From: Agarophyton chilense
Lineage: Eukaryota; Rhodophyta; Florideophyceae; Gracilariales; Gracilariaceae
Assembly: GCA_030374765.1 (NCBI GenBank)
Contig: JARGXX010000022.1
Location: 1 to 64,000 of the forward strand
Length of the DNA stretch: 64,000 nucleotides
Direction of reading: 5' to 3'
Each line of letters starts with the position of its first letter. Positions within the stretch are counted from its first letter, which is position 1. Under the pieces are notes generated by a model, which saw nothing but the letters and a program-made list of their open reading frames with translations, was not told the DNA's origin and made no database searches. Position numbers and translations under genes: made by a program. Positions 11,270 to 23,000 of this stretch are shown here, one piece after another.

Positions 11270-13012
11270 TCAACTCCTATCTTCCTCTCTTCTACCGCAT
11301 ACTTCTTGCGCCGTTTCGAGTAGCTTTACAGCTGTTTCATGTACATTAATTTTCATTCTTTGCGAGCGAGAACATAGTTTCATTGGCGCCAGTGAAGGTA
11401 GATGAAATCGATGGCACTTTAAATAGTTCAGATCTCCAGATTCTTTTCGCCGTTTGACAGCTTCATTCCACAGCTGCTTTGCCTTTGGAACTATTGACCC
11501 ATCTCTTAGGCGACGAGCTTTTTCCTCTATGCATTCAAAGAAATTCTTAGTATCAGGTTCGGCGACAATTCTTGAATACGGTAAATACAGAGCAGCAGAA
11601 ACAGAATCAAACGGGCCAGCATAGTACGTGAATGGTTGCACTTCTATGAACGGCGTATCCTGACGGGCAAACACGAGGTTTCCAAGTCCTGCTCCATGCA
11701 CGCCCAAGATAACATCGGCTTTCTGCATGATGTCAATCTGTTCCTCAAAAGACTTGTTTTCAAAGTACTCAACTGCTACTCTTGTCTCAAGATTCTTATA
11801 CTTTTCTTCCCTTGAGAGCGTTTCAACCCCTTTCGTAACTTCCTCGATGTTCATGATATCCCTACCTACTAAAAATCCGGCCCGACTTTGCCATCCAAAG
11901 CGGTTTAGAATTGTAATTTGGACCTCACATCTCCCAGTTTCATTTCGCAAAATAGATGCCCGGGTCAAACCGTGGTCGTCAAACATTTTGGTATTTCCGT
12001 ACCAATGTCGACCGGTGCGAACATGGCTTCCTATTTCGTAAGCAACTACGGATCTGAAACATGCCTTGTCAGTATTATTGAACATTTCTTTCGGAAACCG
12101 TGCCATTGGTCGCCCAGGGAGCATGGCGGCTAGTTGCGGAACCCATCCAGACAAAGGCAGATCTCCTGTTCGATCTGCAGTGAAGAAACCAGGATACAGA
12201 GGGTCTTTGTGGATTTTCTTAGCGCACCGCCTTTTCTTCGGTGCTTCGCATACACTCTTCACCTTCATTAGTGAAGATGTCGGCCTCAGAACCTCGGAAG
12301 CATAAATCATGGGAAGAATGTCTGTGAGAAAATGTGGGATGTGATCGCGAGTTGGATGAATGCCATAGATATCCATACCCGTATTGAGTTCACTTCCTCG
12401 GTCAAAATCCTTCTCGGATTTCATATACGCCACCTTAAGAACCCCACATTCTCGTAAATGGTACTTCTGAGACTTCATCCATGGATGCAATAAAACAGTA
12501 CCGTCAGGCTGAAGACATGCATTATGGATACGGCATACTTTGTCTTCGAAATTCTCATCATTCCAATACATCTCCAACATGAAAGAAGGTTTTTCTCGAG
12601 GACTAAGCTTGGGTTTGTTCTGCTTGACGTACTCAGCTAAAGGTGTCTGCGGATCGCTGTTCTTGTACAAGAACCGCAATCTTTCACGATTCTTTCGCAG
12701 CCTGTGCTGGGTATCAGTCTCCGTCTGCACCTTGGTAACCGCTGAGAACCCTGTTCGCCGAATATTAGGGATGGGAAAGGCATCTGCACCGCTTTTGGCT
12801 GGGTATACCGCCATTCCCGTAGACTCATCCAAATTGTAGCTGTCTGTGACATATTCCGATAATCCAGAAAACTCAACAAAGGCACCGACAATGATAAAGA
12901 TAGAAGCAAACCGGAACGCATTTTCAAGTTGCGAACTGCCAAGAAGACAACGACGATACTTGAGATGATGGGAAGACGAGCCCTTCATGGCTCTCGGTTT
13001 AGTTGGTCGCAT
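11270..13012 (-). CDS. GT61-family (DUF563) glycosyltransferase, type II membrane protein
   Basis: 580 codons from the ATG at 13012; an extension to 13048 starts only with TTG. Residues about 33-48 form one hydrophobic segment after a basic N-terminus, the layout of a Golgi signal anchor with a lumenal catalytic domain. The GT61 hallmarks are HIPHFLTDILP near 224-234 and VHGAGLGNLVFA near 435, followed by a conserved FIEVQPF. GT61 enzymes transfer pentose or GlcNAc residues onto glycans, such as xylose or arabinose in plants. The donor and acceptor here cannot be read from sequence. About 1.5 kb separates this start from the divergent hydroxylase gene. The stop is TGA. Confidence 0.8.
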   Translation of the reverse strand: MRPTKPRAMKGSSSHHLKYRRCLLGSSQLENAFRFASIFIIVGAFVEFSGLSEYVTDSYNLDESTGMAVYPAKSGADAFPIPNIRRTGFSAVTKVQTETDTQHRLRKNRERLRFLYKNSDPQTPLAEYVKQNKPKLSPREKPSFMLEMYWNDENFEDKVCRIHNACLQPDGTVLLHPWMKSQKYHLRECGVLKVAYMKSEKDFDRGSELNTGMDIYGIHPTRDHIPHFLTDILPMIYASEVLRPTSSLMKVKSVCEAPKKRRCAKKIHKDPLYPGFFTADRTGDLPLSGWVPQLAAMLPGRPMARFPKEMFNNTDKACFRSVVAYEIGSHVRTGRHWYGNTKMFDDHGLTRASILRNETGRCEVQITILNRFGWQSRAGFLVGRDIMNIEEVTKGVETLSREEKYKNLETRVAVEYFENKSFEEQIDIMQKADVILGVHGAGLGNLVFARQDTPFIEVQPFTYYAGPFDSVSAALYLPYSRIVAEPDTKNFFECIEEKARRLRDGSIVPKAKQLWNEAVKRRKESGDLNYLKCHRFHLPSLAPMKLCSRSQRMKINVHETAVKLLETAQEVCGRREEDRS

Positions 13013-14531
13013 TTGAGTAGCGGAGCGCTGTAGCCCAATGCAAGACAACTATGTGAGCAACGGGCGAATGAAAAAGTGGTTGCTCCCCTTTCGTTGATGA
13101 TGAGAGTCAAAATATTTGGAGGTATCTGAAAGCACGTGGCATAGGGTGGATGGAACACTTTCGGCAGTAAAGAGCTTTGCTCGAGGTTCCCCCAGGCACG
13201 GTTCCCAGCCACACCCGACCGTCCAACGGAACACGAACGTGCAAGCAATCAGCTGTATGGGACGAAGCTCGAAGTTAGGCGTGTGAACGAACGGGTGGAA
13301 AAGGAACCAATTCGAGTACGGAGCAAAACACTGACAATTCGATGTAAACTGCGCTTAAGAACTGTCAGAAACTTTTCTGCCACGGTCAAGACGGAGCATC
13401 TCCTGTGGCCGCTGTCGGCGGCGCCCCGCCCACAGTGAGAATGTTTACAAATTGTGTTTCACGGCGCACATTCATTTTAGCTGACTTTGCCTTTAAGAAA
13501 AGATTTCCCGCCTGTTAACACGTGCGGAAACACTACGTGTCTGCTCAGTTCAGTAATGTTTAGATCCGAAGTGTGTTCAAATTAGACATGTACTGGGGAG
13601 ATGGCGACGAAGCATTACGAAAAGGCGTGAACAGTTTTTCTTTTTCCAAAGGGATATAGATCTTCTTGTCATGTAGGAGCCACTACGAGTTGGCCAATCT
13701 ACCGTAGTATCCAAATGATCAGGGAACGCCAGCATCCCTAGCAACCGAATGGCGAGTGGTGATTCCAACCCTGGGCGTGTGTCCGCTAGTAATCATTTTC
13801 AAATGCAAGTCACGTAACCCAGTCAGACAGCGATGATACAAGTTTTTGGTCTTGAGATACCAGAGTTGAGTCGCAATGATGTTGTCGCTGCAATCAAGAG
13901 TTTCTCATTCTCGGGAAGCACGTATGGCTTCATATCCGCCTCGTATGGCTTCATATCCGCCTCATAAAACCGATCTTTCCCGTTGATCCGTGTTTCGGTA
14001 CACACCAAACTAATTCATAAAAACGCTGTTGCTGCCGCCAGACGTCAGGAGATGAAAAGTGATCAAGCTACCAAGCTCCGAATTGAGTATATTCTTGTTG
14101 TAAACGAGGGTGCTTCAAGCTTAACGCATTTATTCAGGATCTCCTGCTAATTTCATCGCTGACGTACCCTTCGAAGGGTATTTACACACGTGAGAATGTT
14201 GTTAGTTCACGGTCCAATCTGGCGAAGGAGGACCTTGGTTGATGCACTGCTTTGGTACATCCACCGTGATTGGATGCTTGGACTGGAACGGAGTGGTGCT
14301 GCTGGGACCTGCAAATATCAGACTTTCCGTTTTGATGGTTTTTTGCATCCTGGTCGGGCCAGACGACGATAAACCAGCAGCGAACAGCGCCAACGCTTCT
14401 TTCGTACGTGGCGCAAATCGCAGCGTTTCTTCAATACCACTTCATGTGAACTTCCAGGAAACGTTTGTCCACTGCCACCGCCCACCCACAGCAGGCTTTA
14501 GTTAGACACACCAAACTTTATTGACTGCACC
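13013..14531. promoter_or_regulatory. Divergent intergenic region between GT61 and hydroxylase genes
   Basis: The two flanking genes point away from each other, so both promoters should lie here. No TATA or other element can be assigned. A minus-strand frame at 13577-14008, broken by stops, is protein-like but unrecognised, so part of the region may be a gene relic. Confidence 0.4.
13921..13962. repeat. Perfect 21-bp tandem duplication
   Basis: The unit CGTATGGCTTCATATCCGCCT, 21 bases, occurs twice without a mismatch; described here as starting CGTATGG and ending CCGCCT. It would add seven in-frame codons to the minus-strand frame it lies in. The perfect match indicates a recent slip. Confidence 0.9.
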
Positions 14532-15608
14532 ATGCTTGATTCAGAAACTCTGAGGAAGCGTTCACGGGGATCACATGCTGAAGCAGAAAGCGGCACAAAT
14601 AGCGCCGTGGGATATGCGTTAACGAAGAAGGTCGTTTCACACCATGCTGCCCCGAATGATGCATGGGTGATATACAAGAACAATGTGTACGACATTACCC
14701 TCTTCCTCGAGTCGCATCCAGGGGGCGCCGATGTCCTCCATGACAAACTTGGAACCGATGTGACAGACGCAATGGGCGGCGGTCAACATGGCAGCCACGC
14801 ACATTCCTCATTTGCCTACAAGCTAATGTCGAAGTACGAGATTGGACAGATATCCGATGCTGATGGCGCAGAAGCCCTAGATGGGAATACGGATCCTGTG
14901 ACAGGCGAACAATTGGTTTACTGGGACAAGCCAATACTCCATCAGGTTGGTATGCTTGGTGATAAGTACTACCGATGGATTCATTCCTTTCCGACAACTG
15001 ACCACTCCGTAAAAATGTTCACCAATGATACTATCGAAAGCCTGACAAAATGCCCATGGTACGTTCCACTTGTGTTCTGGTTGCCAGTGATGGGCGTGGA
15101 AATTGTTCACTACTTATACCTCATCGGGGGTGTTTCCAACTTATCAGCCGTAAATTTGTTTGGAATGCTTGCTCTTGGATTTATCGCGTGGTTGTTTTTC
15201 GAGTACTCCTTGCATCGTTTCATATTCCATATGCCAACGACCGGATACTACGCCAATATCTTTCACTTTTTGATTCACGGCCACCATCATATCACACCAA
15301 TGGATTTCGACAGATTGGTGTTTCCTCCGGTCCCTGCCTTACTACTTGCGTCGCCTTTTTGGTACCTGGCACCCAAATTGCTCGGAATCGACGCCGGGTA
15401 TCCTTGGTTGTTTGGCTTCGCGGCTGGGTACCTCGTGTACGATATGACGCACTTCTGGATTCACCACGCTGTTCCACGAAACTCTTTTCTCAAGAGACAA
15501 AAGCACAGGCACGTGTATCATCACTACTTCCAGCACTCTGTCAACTTCGGCATTTCGAATCCTCTATTCGACTATGTGTTTAAAACAATAGCTGAGACAG
15601 CTGAATAG
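14532..15608 (+). CDS. FA2H: Fatty acid 2-hydroxylase with fused cytochrome b5 domain
   Basis: 358 residues, the usual length for Scs7/FA2H. The enzyme adds a 2-hydroxyl to the acyl chain of ceramides and sphingolipids in the ER membrane, with electrons passed through its own cytochrome b5 domain. Residues about 28-108 are that domain, with the heme-ligand HPGG at 62-65 and a second His in the 86-91 cluster. Four hydrophobic segments lie between about 177 and 305. The di-iron His motifs of the hydroxylase superfamily are present: HRFIFH 228-233, HGHHH 249-253, HFWIHH 307-312, HRH near 325-327 and HHYFQH 330-335. All key residues are in place, so it looks functional. The ATG at 14532 gives a normal-length N-terminus. 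The stop is TAG. Confidence 0.93.
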   Translation: MLDSETLRKRSRGSHAEAESGTNSAVGYALTKKVVSHHAAPNDAWVIYKNNVYDITLFLESHPGGADVLHDKLGTDVTDAMGGGQHGSHAHSSFAYKLMSKYEIGQISDADGAEALDGNTDPVTGEQLVYWDKPILHQVGMLGDKYYRWIHSFPTTDHSVKMFTNDTIESLTKCPWYVPLVFWLPVMGVEIVHYLYLIGGVSNLSAVNLFGMLALGFIAWLFFEYSLHRFIFHMPTTGYYANIFHFLIHGHHHITPMDFDRLVFPPVPALLLASPFWYLAPKLLGIDAGYPWLFGFAAGYLVYDMTHFWIHHAVPRNSFLKRQKHRHVYHHYFQHSVNFGISNPLFDYVFKTIAETAE

Positions 15609-16348
15609 GCACGCAAAAGTCTAGGTATCTCGCTTCGACCTCTTTTTTCGATGCATCTCTTCTCCTTTCTCGAGCGCTTTTGGAGACATATGACTTTCGG
15701 CCTGCCCACAACCAGTGTTCTGTACACCGTTCATAGAGCGTTCTAGTAAATAAATAACCTTTTCTGTTTTGACAGTTCTCTCTCTTCTCGTGAGAGAACG
15801 TGTCTATGCCCAAGTTGTAATTCCGCAAGAGTACCTATGAGAGCTTGAGAAAGACGACAACGACGCTGGGCAATGTGAAACAAAGCAGTGATTCAGTTCT
15901 ACCACACCGCTCTAATGTTAATCAGATTCAGGGATGTACCGCCGAACTCTAGCTGGCAGCCGAGGCATGTCTAAAGGCACGAGAGACCCGACATTCCCTT
16001 TGAAAATAAAAACCCCCCATGCGGCTATATTAGATACGCCTCGTGTCCAAGAAGGGAAAAAAAAGCAGTTGTTGCATAAAGACAGGCCTAAATACACCTT
16101 CAACGCCGACGCCCGCCGCGCTTCTTTTGGATCAAGGTTAAGATCTTCTTCGCCTTTCTTTTGGTAGATTTCAATAGCTATTCTTCAAGTGTTCGGAACT
16201 CTTTTTTTATCGACTTCATCCCCGAGGTGTTGATGTATCCTTCTGCTGCGGTGAAACACAGCTCCTTTCTCATTTCCTATACTCGTGTACACGAGCTGTT
16301 ACATCAAATCAAATCAGGGTTGAAGCAGAAGAGCGTCCTTCCTGTCCC
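15609..16348. other. Intergenic, upstream of Pol5-like gene
   Basis: 740 bp between two plus-strand genes. It must carry the hydroxylase 3' end and the promoter of the Pol5-like gene. Nothing else is recognised. Confidence 0.5.
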
Positions 16349-19300
16349 ATGTCACCTGCACAACGTCGCGCTATTCGAAAGCTACCGCTTTCGCCTCAAC
16401 AGCTGTCATCCTTCGACAGAGCCCGGATAGCTAAAACTGTTCCCGATAAGCGGAAAGCCGTCAACGCAATAGTTTCTGCTTCGTTTTCTGAAGGAGTTTC
16501 TTTCAAAACTGATGCCGCCAAATATGTACTTAATCGCCTTCTAAACGGCGTATCAGTTTCTGGTAATCAAACGCGTTTGAACTTTTCCATCGCCCTCGTT
16601 GCAATGATAAGGGCATTGCAAAAAACTGTTTCCAACAGTGAGCATCAGATAATGTCCTCTATTCTGCATATTTACGGAAGCGATGGATCTTTTAAGGTCG
16701 ACTATGCCAGTGGCGAGAGAGAACGAGCGATTGGAACGATTGCATCATGTGCTGCGCTTGTACGCGCCTACAACGGAAAGCTGCATCCTGCAACCTGCAA
16801 GGAGATAGTTTCATTATTAAGACCCTGCGTTGATGGAAATCGTGGGAAATGGTGTCTAGCGAATTCTTGCGTACAAATTATGGTTCAATTCCTTCAATCT
16901 AGCGGCTCTGACGTTCAGGACGCTTGTGCCAAGAGTATCTGGCAATGGTGTGAAGAGCGGAAACATTTTGATGATGGATTATCCTTAGTATTGAGCTTGC
17001 TGCAACTCAAAATTGCATCACAGAAAGCCGTTCAGCAAATATATCCAGATCTAGCCTCAGTTGCGAAGCCTTTAGCTTCAACGTTTGAAACCGGTTTCTC
17101 AATCTTCCCCGGTGATTTGGAGGTAGCTGGCTTTGTTCCTCTTTCCTGGAAACTTGCGACCAATTATGCTTTTTCTTCAGACGGCCGAAGACATCTTGGG
17201 AGCCCTGACAAGTTTTGGAAACTGGTGGTGGTTGAGGGGTTGATTCCTTCTGGTGGAAGCGCGCAAAAGAAGTTGTTGGCTCTTAACTTACTGCGTGTTG
17301 TCATTCCACTTATCAGAGATGAAGGTTCTTTTGAAACCGTTTTTAACTCCTCTCTTTCGTCTTTGATCAACATAATCCACACGCAGGGGAAGATTCGTCA
17401 TAATGACCTTCCCGTGAAGGGGACAAGGTTTACTGCTCAGATTCGAAAATTTATGAACCGATCTCTAAGTGCGGCGGGAGAGGCAATAATGGGAAGAATG
17501 TTACAATCATCTCCACAAAGTCCAAATTTCTTTCTGCAGTTGTTTTTGTTGTGGGCGGTAAGGAACGGAGCTTTGCTACAGATTTTGACACCCGAACAGC
17601 TGGTCAACATGCTCAGAAATATAGGGGATGAAGATTCTCGAGAGCTTTTGCGCGCAGTAGTCAATGAGTTTGCGTCTCCTGAATCTCAAAACAGTCGATT
17701 GAGCGTGCAGGCGATTCGTATTCAAGCCCTGGGATTTGCCTTCAAACTGGCAAACATAATTCCAGACCTTGCTCATGATGTAGTCCGCATATTTCTTTTG
17801 TACTCTGTATGTGATGATTCCTGTTATCAGTTATCTGAATTATCGGAAGACGAGCAATTTAAGTTTGATGCGTACAAACCACCGCCAAATGTGTCTCTGT
17901 TAGGCGACATGCTTCCTATTCCTTCTCCTCCGATCTCAGTTAATGTCGCAAGCGCTGCTTTTGCTAAACTGATTGTATTCATAACTGACAGTCACAAAAG
18001 AGACAGTCAAAGTACGTGGATCTCATTTTGTTACAACCATCTGAAACTGATACTTTCCTGGAATTGGGCGAAACCGCGAACCCGGCATAATGTCCAAAAT
18101 GAAGAGGACGATGAAATGGATGACGGCCGAAGTGTTTTGGTAACTCTTATGCAACCGATCTTCATGAGGTTGTCCAAGGCTTGTGGTAACGGACAGAATG
18201 GTATAATTAATGCACTGACTCTTCTTTCTCAGTTTACAGGTCTTCTGCTTTTGAAGCCTTCAGTGGAATCAAAGAATCAAGAAGCAGGGGATATGCGTAG
18301 TCTTGATTTGGCTAGCTCACTTGCTCAGGAGCTCTCTGAAATTGCTTCTCTGCTTCAGGATACCGATCGCGTAAACGAAAATGGCACCGAAGTAGAGGGG
18401 AGCAATGCCAACGAAGGATCGCCAGATGTCTTGGAAAGAACAGCAAAGCTTATATGCGACCTATGTACAAGATCGGAGAAAATTTCTCATCAGATATCAC
18501 TCAGAGTCATCGATGAGATGAGTTCTTCTGTGGATGACCGCGTAATCGCAGTTTTATTCGATACCATAGAAGAAATCATGCAATCAAATGGAAACCTGCC
18601 TGAATCCACAATGCATGAGGAATCAGAGGATTCGAATGAAGACGAAGATATTTCCATGAATTCTGATGAAAATGACTCCGACAGTCTCATGTCATCAATA
18701 CAGGTAGCTAATATGGAGCAGGGAGAACAACCGACAGAAATCGTTTCTTCGGACCAGGGTGAAGATATTGATGGAAAGCCCACGGAACTTTCTACTGGGG
18801 AAAATGGTTCGTCGGACAGCATCATTGATATGGATATTGACGACGAGGACCCTGCTGTGTTAGAGGCATTGGATAAGCGCCTAATTACCCACATGAAGTT
18901 ACTTGCAGAAGAAAAGAAAACCACTACCCGTCGGAAACGAGGAGTGGATTCCAAGTTCGTCGTCGTTCGGCGTATTCTAAGCGTTATCGAGGAGGTGGCC
19001 AAGAGTTTGCGATTGCGATTGTCCTCGAACAAGGATGACGGTCGAACGGGCATCGTTTTTCTGGACTTACAGTGTCGATTGTACGAGTTTGTGCTGAATG
19101 ACGTAGGTTCAGCTGGTCAATTCTTGACAAATATATGCGATATTGTGTCAAAACAGATGTTACTTCCATTGTCTCTTATTCAGGACAAAGTGGCTGACAC
19201 GGACACGGCCAAGCAGATTGCTGACCGCTTTCTCAATTCATTGTGTGCTTGCAAGATAGAGAAATCACTGTCCGCTTCAGAAGAGCAAACCATTTCGAAA

Positions 19301-19933
19301 TCAGCGACCAGTTTCATTGGAATTGCGGCCGTCCTGTCAAACAATGATTACGGTCAATTTTTTCCGCACTATCAGAATCTTGTGAAGCTCATGCTCAATA
19401 CACCATCTCTCGCTTTGAGGCCAAGAATGCTATTTTCCTTCTTCAAAAAGTCACCAACTCTGTCTCTTTCCTTACTTTCAACAATCACTGATGAACTTGG
19501 AAATACCGAGACCACCAAAAATCAACGAACGAGAGCGAGTGAGGTCGTGCTCTATCTTGCCACACTTACAAAAGAAAACAATAGCATCCCAATGAAGAAA
19601 ATCGAGGAGTTCTGGGATTCCTTTTACAAGTTTTTTCAAAAACAATGTGAAGCAGGGTTCAAAGGTTGGAAAGGAAATGGAATGCAGAATATCACTGAAA
19701 TAGTGCTCATGGGTTACACTGGGAAGCTTGTGGTTGTCTCGGATTCCGACATGGAGACTCTACAAGCGGCTGTCAAAACAAAAATACAAGGTAAAAGTGG
19801 ACAAAGATTGCTCAAGTTTCTGCGCTCAGCTGCAATAGAAGACAATCAAGGGGAGCTATTACGGAAAAGTGATGCTTCTGTTCACAATGATGACGCGGAC
19901 CAAGCGAAGAAAGTTAATAGAAACGAAAACTAA
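16349..19933 (+). CDS. POL5: DNA polymerase phi / Pol5 (MYBBP1A-like) nucleolar protein
   Basis: 1194 codons without an intron. Despite the name, yeast Pol5 is a nucleolar protein for rDNA transcription and ribosome assembly, not a proven polymerase. Evidence: an alpha-helical, HEAT-like N-terminal half with the family's NRLLNGVSVSG and ARL-type segment near residues 60-80; a long acidic stretch about 750-830; then DEDPAVLEALDKRL with a basic EEKKTTTRRKR segment about 830-860, matching the acidic-then-basic DNA_pol_phi signature; and a helical C-terminus ending in Lys/Asn-rich sequence. No polymerase catalytic motif is visible, as is normal for the family. Another nucleolar HEAT protein is the main alternative. 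The 3' end faces the STAG gene at 88 bp. Confidence 0.75.
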   Translation: MSPAQRRAIRKLPLSPQQLSSFDRARIAKTVPDKRKAVNAIVSASFSEGVSFKTDAAKYVLNRLLNGVSVSGNQTRLNFSIALVAMIRALQKTVSNSEHQIMSSILHIYGSDGSFKVDYASGERERAIGTIASCAALVRAYNGKLHPATCKEIVSLLRPCVDGNRGKWCLANSCVQIMVQFLQSSGSDVQDACAKSIWQWCEERKHFDDGLSLVLSLLQLKIASQKAVQQIYPDLASVAKPLASTFETGFSIFPGDLEVAGFVPLSWKLATNYAFSSDGRRHLGSPDKFWKLVVVEGLIPSGGSAQKKLLALNLLRVVIPLIRDEGSFETVFNSSLSSLINIIHTQGKIRHNDLPVKGTRFTAQIRKFMNRSLSAAGEAIMGRMLQSSPQSPNFFLQLFLLWAVRNGALLQILTPEQLVNMLRNIGDEDSRELLRAVVNEFASPESQNSRLSVQAIRIQALGFAFKLANIIPDLAHDVVRIFLLYSVCDDSCYQLSELSEDEQFKFDAYKPPPNVSLLGDMLPIPSPPISVNVASAAFAKLIVFITDSHKRDSQSTWISFCYNHLKLILSWNWAKPRTRHNVQNEEDDEMDDGRSVLVTLMQPIFMRLSKACGNGQNGIINALTLLSQFTGLLLLKPSVESKNQEAGDMRSLDLASSLAQELSEIASLLQDTDRVNENGTEVEGSNANEGSPDVLERTAKLICDLCTRSEKISHQISLRVIDEMSSSVDDRVIAVLFDTIEEIMQSNGNLPESTMHEESEDSNEDEDISMNSDENDSDSLMSSIQVANMEQGEQPTEIVSSDQGEDIDGKPTELSTGENGSSDSIIDMDIDDEDPAVLEALDKRLITHMKLLAEEKKTTTRRKRGVDSKFVVVRRILSVIEEVAKSLRLRLSSNKDDGRTGIVFLDLQCRLYEFVLNDVGSAGQFLTNICDIVSKQMLLPLSLIQDKVADTDTAKQIADRFLNSLCACKIEKSLSASEEQTISKSATSFIGIAAVLSNNDYGQFFPHYQNLVKLMLNTPSLALRPRMLFSFFKKSPTLSLSLLSTITDELGNTETTKNQRTRASEVVLYLATLTKENNSIPMKKIEEFWDSFYKFFQKQCEAGFKGWKGNGMQNITEIVLMGYTGKLVVVSDSDMETLQAAVKTKIQGKSGQRLLKFLRSAAIEDNQGELLRKSDASVHNDDADQAKKVNRNEN

Positions 19934-20021
19934 ATTAAACTGTTCGATGTCAAATTAATCGGCCAAGGTACCAATCTCCTTTGCTAGATCAAGTCAGAAG
20001 GTTTACCCTCGTGACGAGGCC

Positions 20022-23000
20022 TTACCATCGTCTCAATTTGCGTCTCTGAACTACTCCCTTCTTCGGTGCTGGAGTCGTTTTCCCCTTGACCTTCTCCAGG
20101 ACGACATCTACATTTTCCTTTCCTCCATCGGCAATTCGATCAGCATCAACATGAGCATCTGACTTCACTTTTGAATTTTGATTGGAAGCTTGTCTTGAAG
20201 ATCTAGTGTGCCTTTTTTCACTATCTGCTGTCTTCTTGGTATCGAAGTCAACATCATCTGCATGTGGTTCTGTATGTGGTTTTTTCAAAGCAACGTCAGA
20301 CACACGAGGTTTTGGACGTCTTCGGGTGCGTCTTCCGTTTTGCTTTGAAACCGATTGTGCTGCACTTTGCCCAGTTGCATCTTCATTGATCAAAGACCTC
20401 GTTCGACGCCTTCGTGGGGCACTAGATTGCTTCCCCTCATTTTCAGATTCTTCTGCATCGCTGTTTTCGCGTTTTTTGTCCGAATGTGAAGATATTTCCG
20501 AACTATTCTGAAGAGTAGTACTCTTTTCATGCTGTTCGGAAACATCGGGTTCAGCCGAATCATTTGAAGATGCTTGGTGATTTGCTGCTGTCTTTTTCCG
20601 ATCAGAAGGTTGAACCCGATGGTCGCTTCTTCCTTTGGGGCCTGTTCTTTCCTGCAGGGTGTTGTTATTATCTTCGGAGTTTCGTCTTCGCCGCTTAGGA
20701 CTCGGATGGACGTGAGGAGCTTCCCCACTTGCCCGCTTGCGCCGAGCAACAGGTGAGTTTTGATATTCCATCATATTCCGCGCCACGTCTGCCACAGTCG
20801 GTTCGGAGGTGATCTTTTCTTCGTCTTCTCCTTCACAACCCAGTTCTTCAGTGCTATCCTCGTCACTTTCCGACTTTTCCATTCGGGCATAATCAACCTT
20901 CTTTCTAACCCTGGAAGATTTCCTGACGTTTGAGGGTTCCGGGAGAGGTGTTTGCGACTTTTGTGACTTTACTATTCTTTTTCTTCGCCGTGAACTGATT
21001 CTTCGACCGGGTGCTGGTCGATCAGCCATCTTTGAAAACTGAGGCAACTCAGGAGTCGTTCCACTCGCTACGGCATGAATTGAAGATTGGCATATGTCAA
21101 AAGACGTCAGCAACTTTTCATCTGCAGCATCCTTGTACTTGGCCAAGAGGCCGTCGATTGGCGGCATCTGCTCCAATAATTTTTGGGCGTCTTCTAGGGC
21201 TACAAAACCCACAACGGCAAAACTAGAAATTGATAAGATCTCTATCCATTTGAAAAAGTCGGTTCCTGTTTTTGAAGAGCAGCATTTGTAAACGAGAGCA
21301 CGTAAGAGCTCTGACGAAGCCTTGGCTTTCAAATCTCGGCGGTAGCGAAACGAGACACAAGACTCCGCCAGTTCTCTGTTGAGATTTTGGCGCTCTTCTA
21401 ATGGACAGTTAAGCCTATCCAATTCCCCTATCGCTTTTATGATATCGAGAGTCAGAGATGTTTTTCGAATCTGGCGTTGTTGGAGATAGTCTTGACAGAC
21501 ACGGGAAGTTGTATACCCATTGCCATCAGATCCTCTTTCTCCTGTTTCCCCTCCTTTTAGCAATACACCGAAAAGAGGGAGATGTGATATGCTCTTGGAC
21601 AAAAGAGACTGTAAAGAGGCTTGCACCAAACAAGCAAAGAAATCTCGCCGATCTTTTTCGTTCAAAAGTGAAGAATCACGGTTGCGACCCGAAATCTGAT
21701 TTTTGTGTAGCTCCAGTTCAAGTTCCACCAAGGCAAACACCACCGATGATATGACCTCCACCAAGTTTCGCCCTGAGTCTTTGACTCTCAGAATATCGAG
21801 ATCTGGCGCAGCAGAAGTATTGCCTGGATCAGAGCGCTCACGAATAATCATCATCACAGTATTCTTTTCTATTCCGCGACAAAGCGTGAGGACTATAAGA
21901 ATGCAACGTGCGCTGATTAGTCTGACAGGGATTGCCATTGATCTGTTCCCACAAATTCGTTGCAGAACGTCGACTACATTCGTTCCATGTGTCCGATACT
22001 CTCTCACTTCTTCAAAATCCAATACGTCCCGCAATGGCGTTTCGGATGAGACCGTAGAAGTCAGTCTAGACTTTATCCTTGATAAAGACCAGACGGCAAA
22101 CGCACATGCGGTTCGCACGGCATCGATGGTAACCGCATCACCAAGCTCAGAAGATTCCAAATTCTTCTCCTGAAAGAGTAGAACTTCCTTCACAGTTTCG
22201 TAGGTCGTCATACCGGAGTCTATTAATTCGGCAAGCACTCTCACTTGTGATACAAGCGCAGCAATATTCTCGGGCTCTGCTTTCGAAAGATCCGCACGGA
22301 CTTGCAGCGCAAGATCTTTTGTGGAACGCTGGCAATACAGTTGAAGAGTGGTACAAGTTATTTTCTTCAAGGGATTCTGGTCGGACAGAAAATATCGCAA
22401 TGTTTCAGCGCATGCAGCGGTCACTTCTTCAGAACCGGTGTGTTTCATTAGAACTCCAATTATGCGTTCCAGCATAGTTGAAAAGTAGCTCTCTTGACCT
22501 TGCTGTTCAAATATTGACATGGCGAAGTGTCGCGGAAGCTGAATAAGAGCACAAGCGATGTGAGAGTCGGACTGGTACTGACTTAATAATCGTGGAAGCT
22601 GCGGTAAGAACTGCCTAGAAAGCAGTACTGAAGGAGAGTCGGGGTCCGCATACTCGCCTTTCTCAACAATCTTTGCACGGTTCGAATCTCCGTTCCCACT
22701 AGCCTCTGCAGCGGAGGCCAACAACATTCTGCATAGTACACCTTTTTCCAAATCACTCAGCGCTTCTTCATTTTCGTTAGGCGAACCAGAATCAAGACTT
22801 TCTTGTAGTAGCTCATCAAACGCTTGCCAGCACCTTAGTGCTGGAAGGTGATCCCAGACAGCATCTACGGTGAGCGCTTCATCCACATGGTCATCTTCCT
22901 TTCGAGCTATAGCGTACAGCAGTTCTCTTATGTCATCTTTAGAACGCTCGACCGGTGGGATCTCCCGCAAAAGTGTATTGAACGGGCCACTTGACGACCT

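Noticed and set aside
16349-19933. FANCI/FANCD2-like identity for the 1194-codon protein
   Set aside because: The acidic stretch followed by the LDKRL and basic EEKK segment fits DNA_pol_phi/Pol5 better, and no Fanconi-specific motif is seen.
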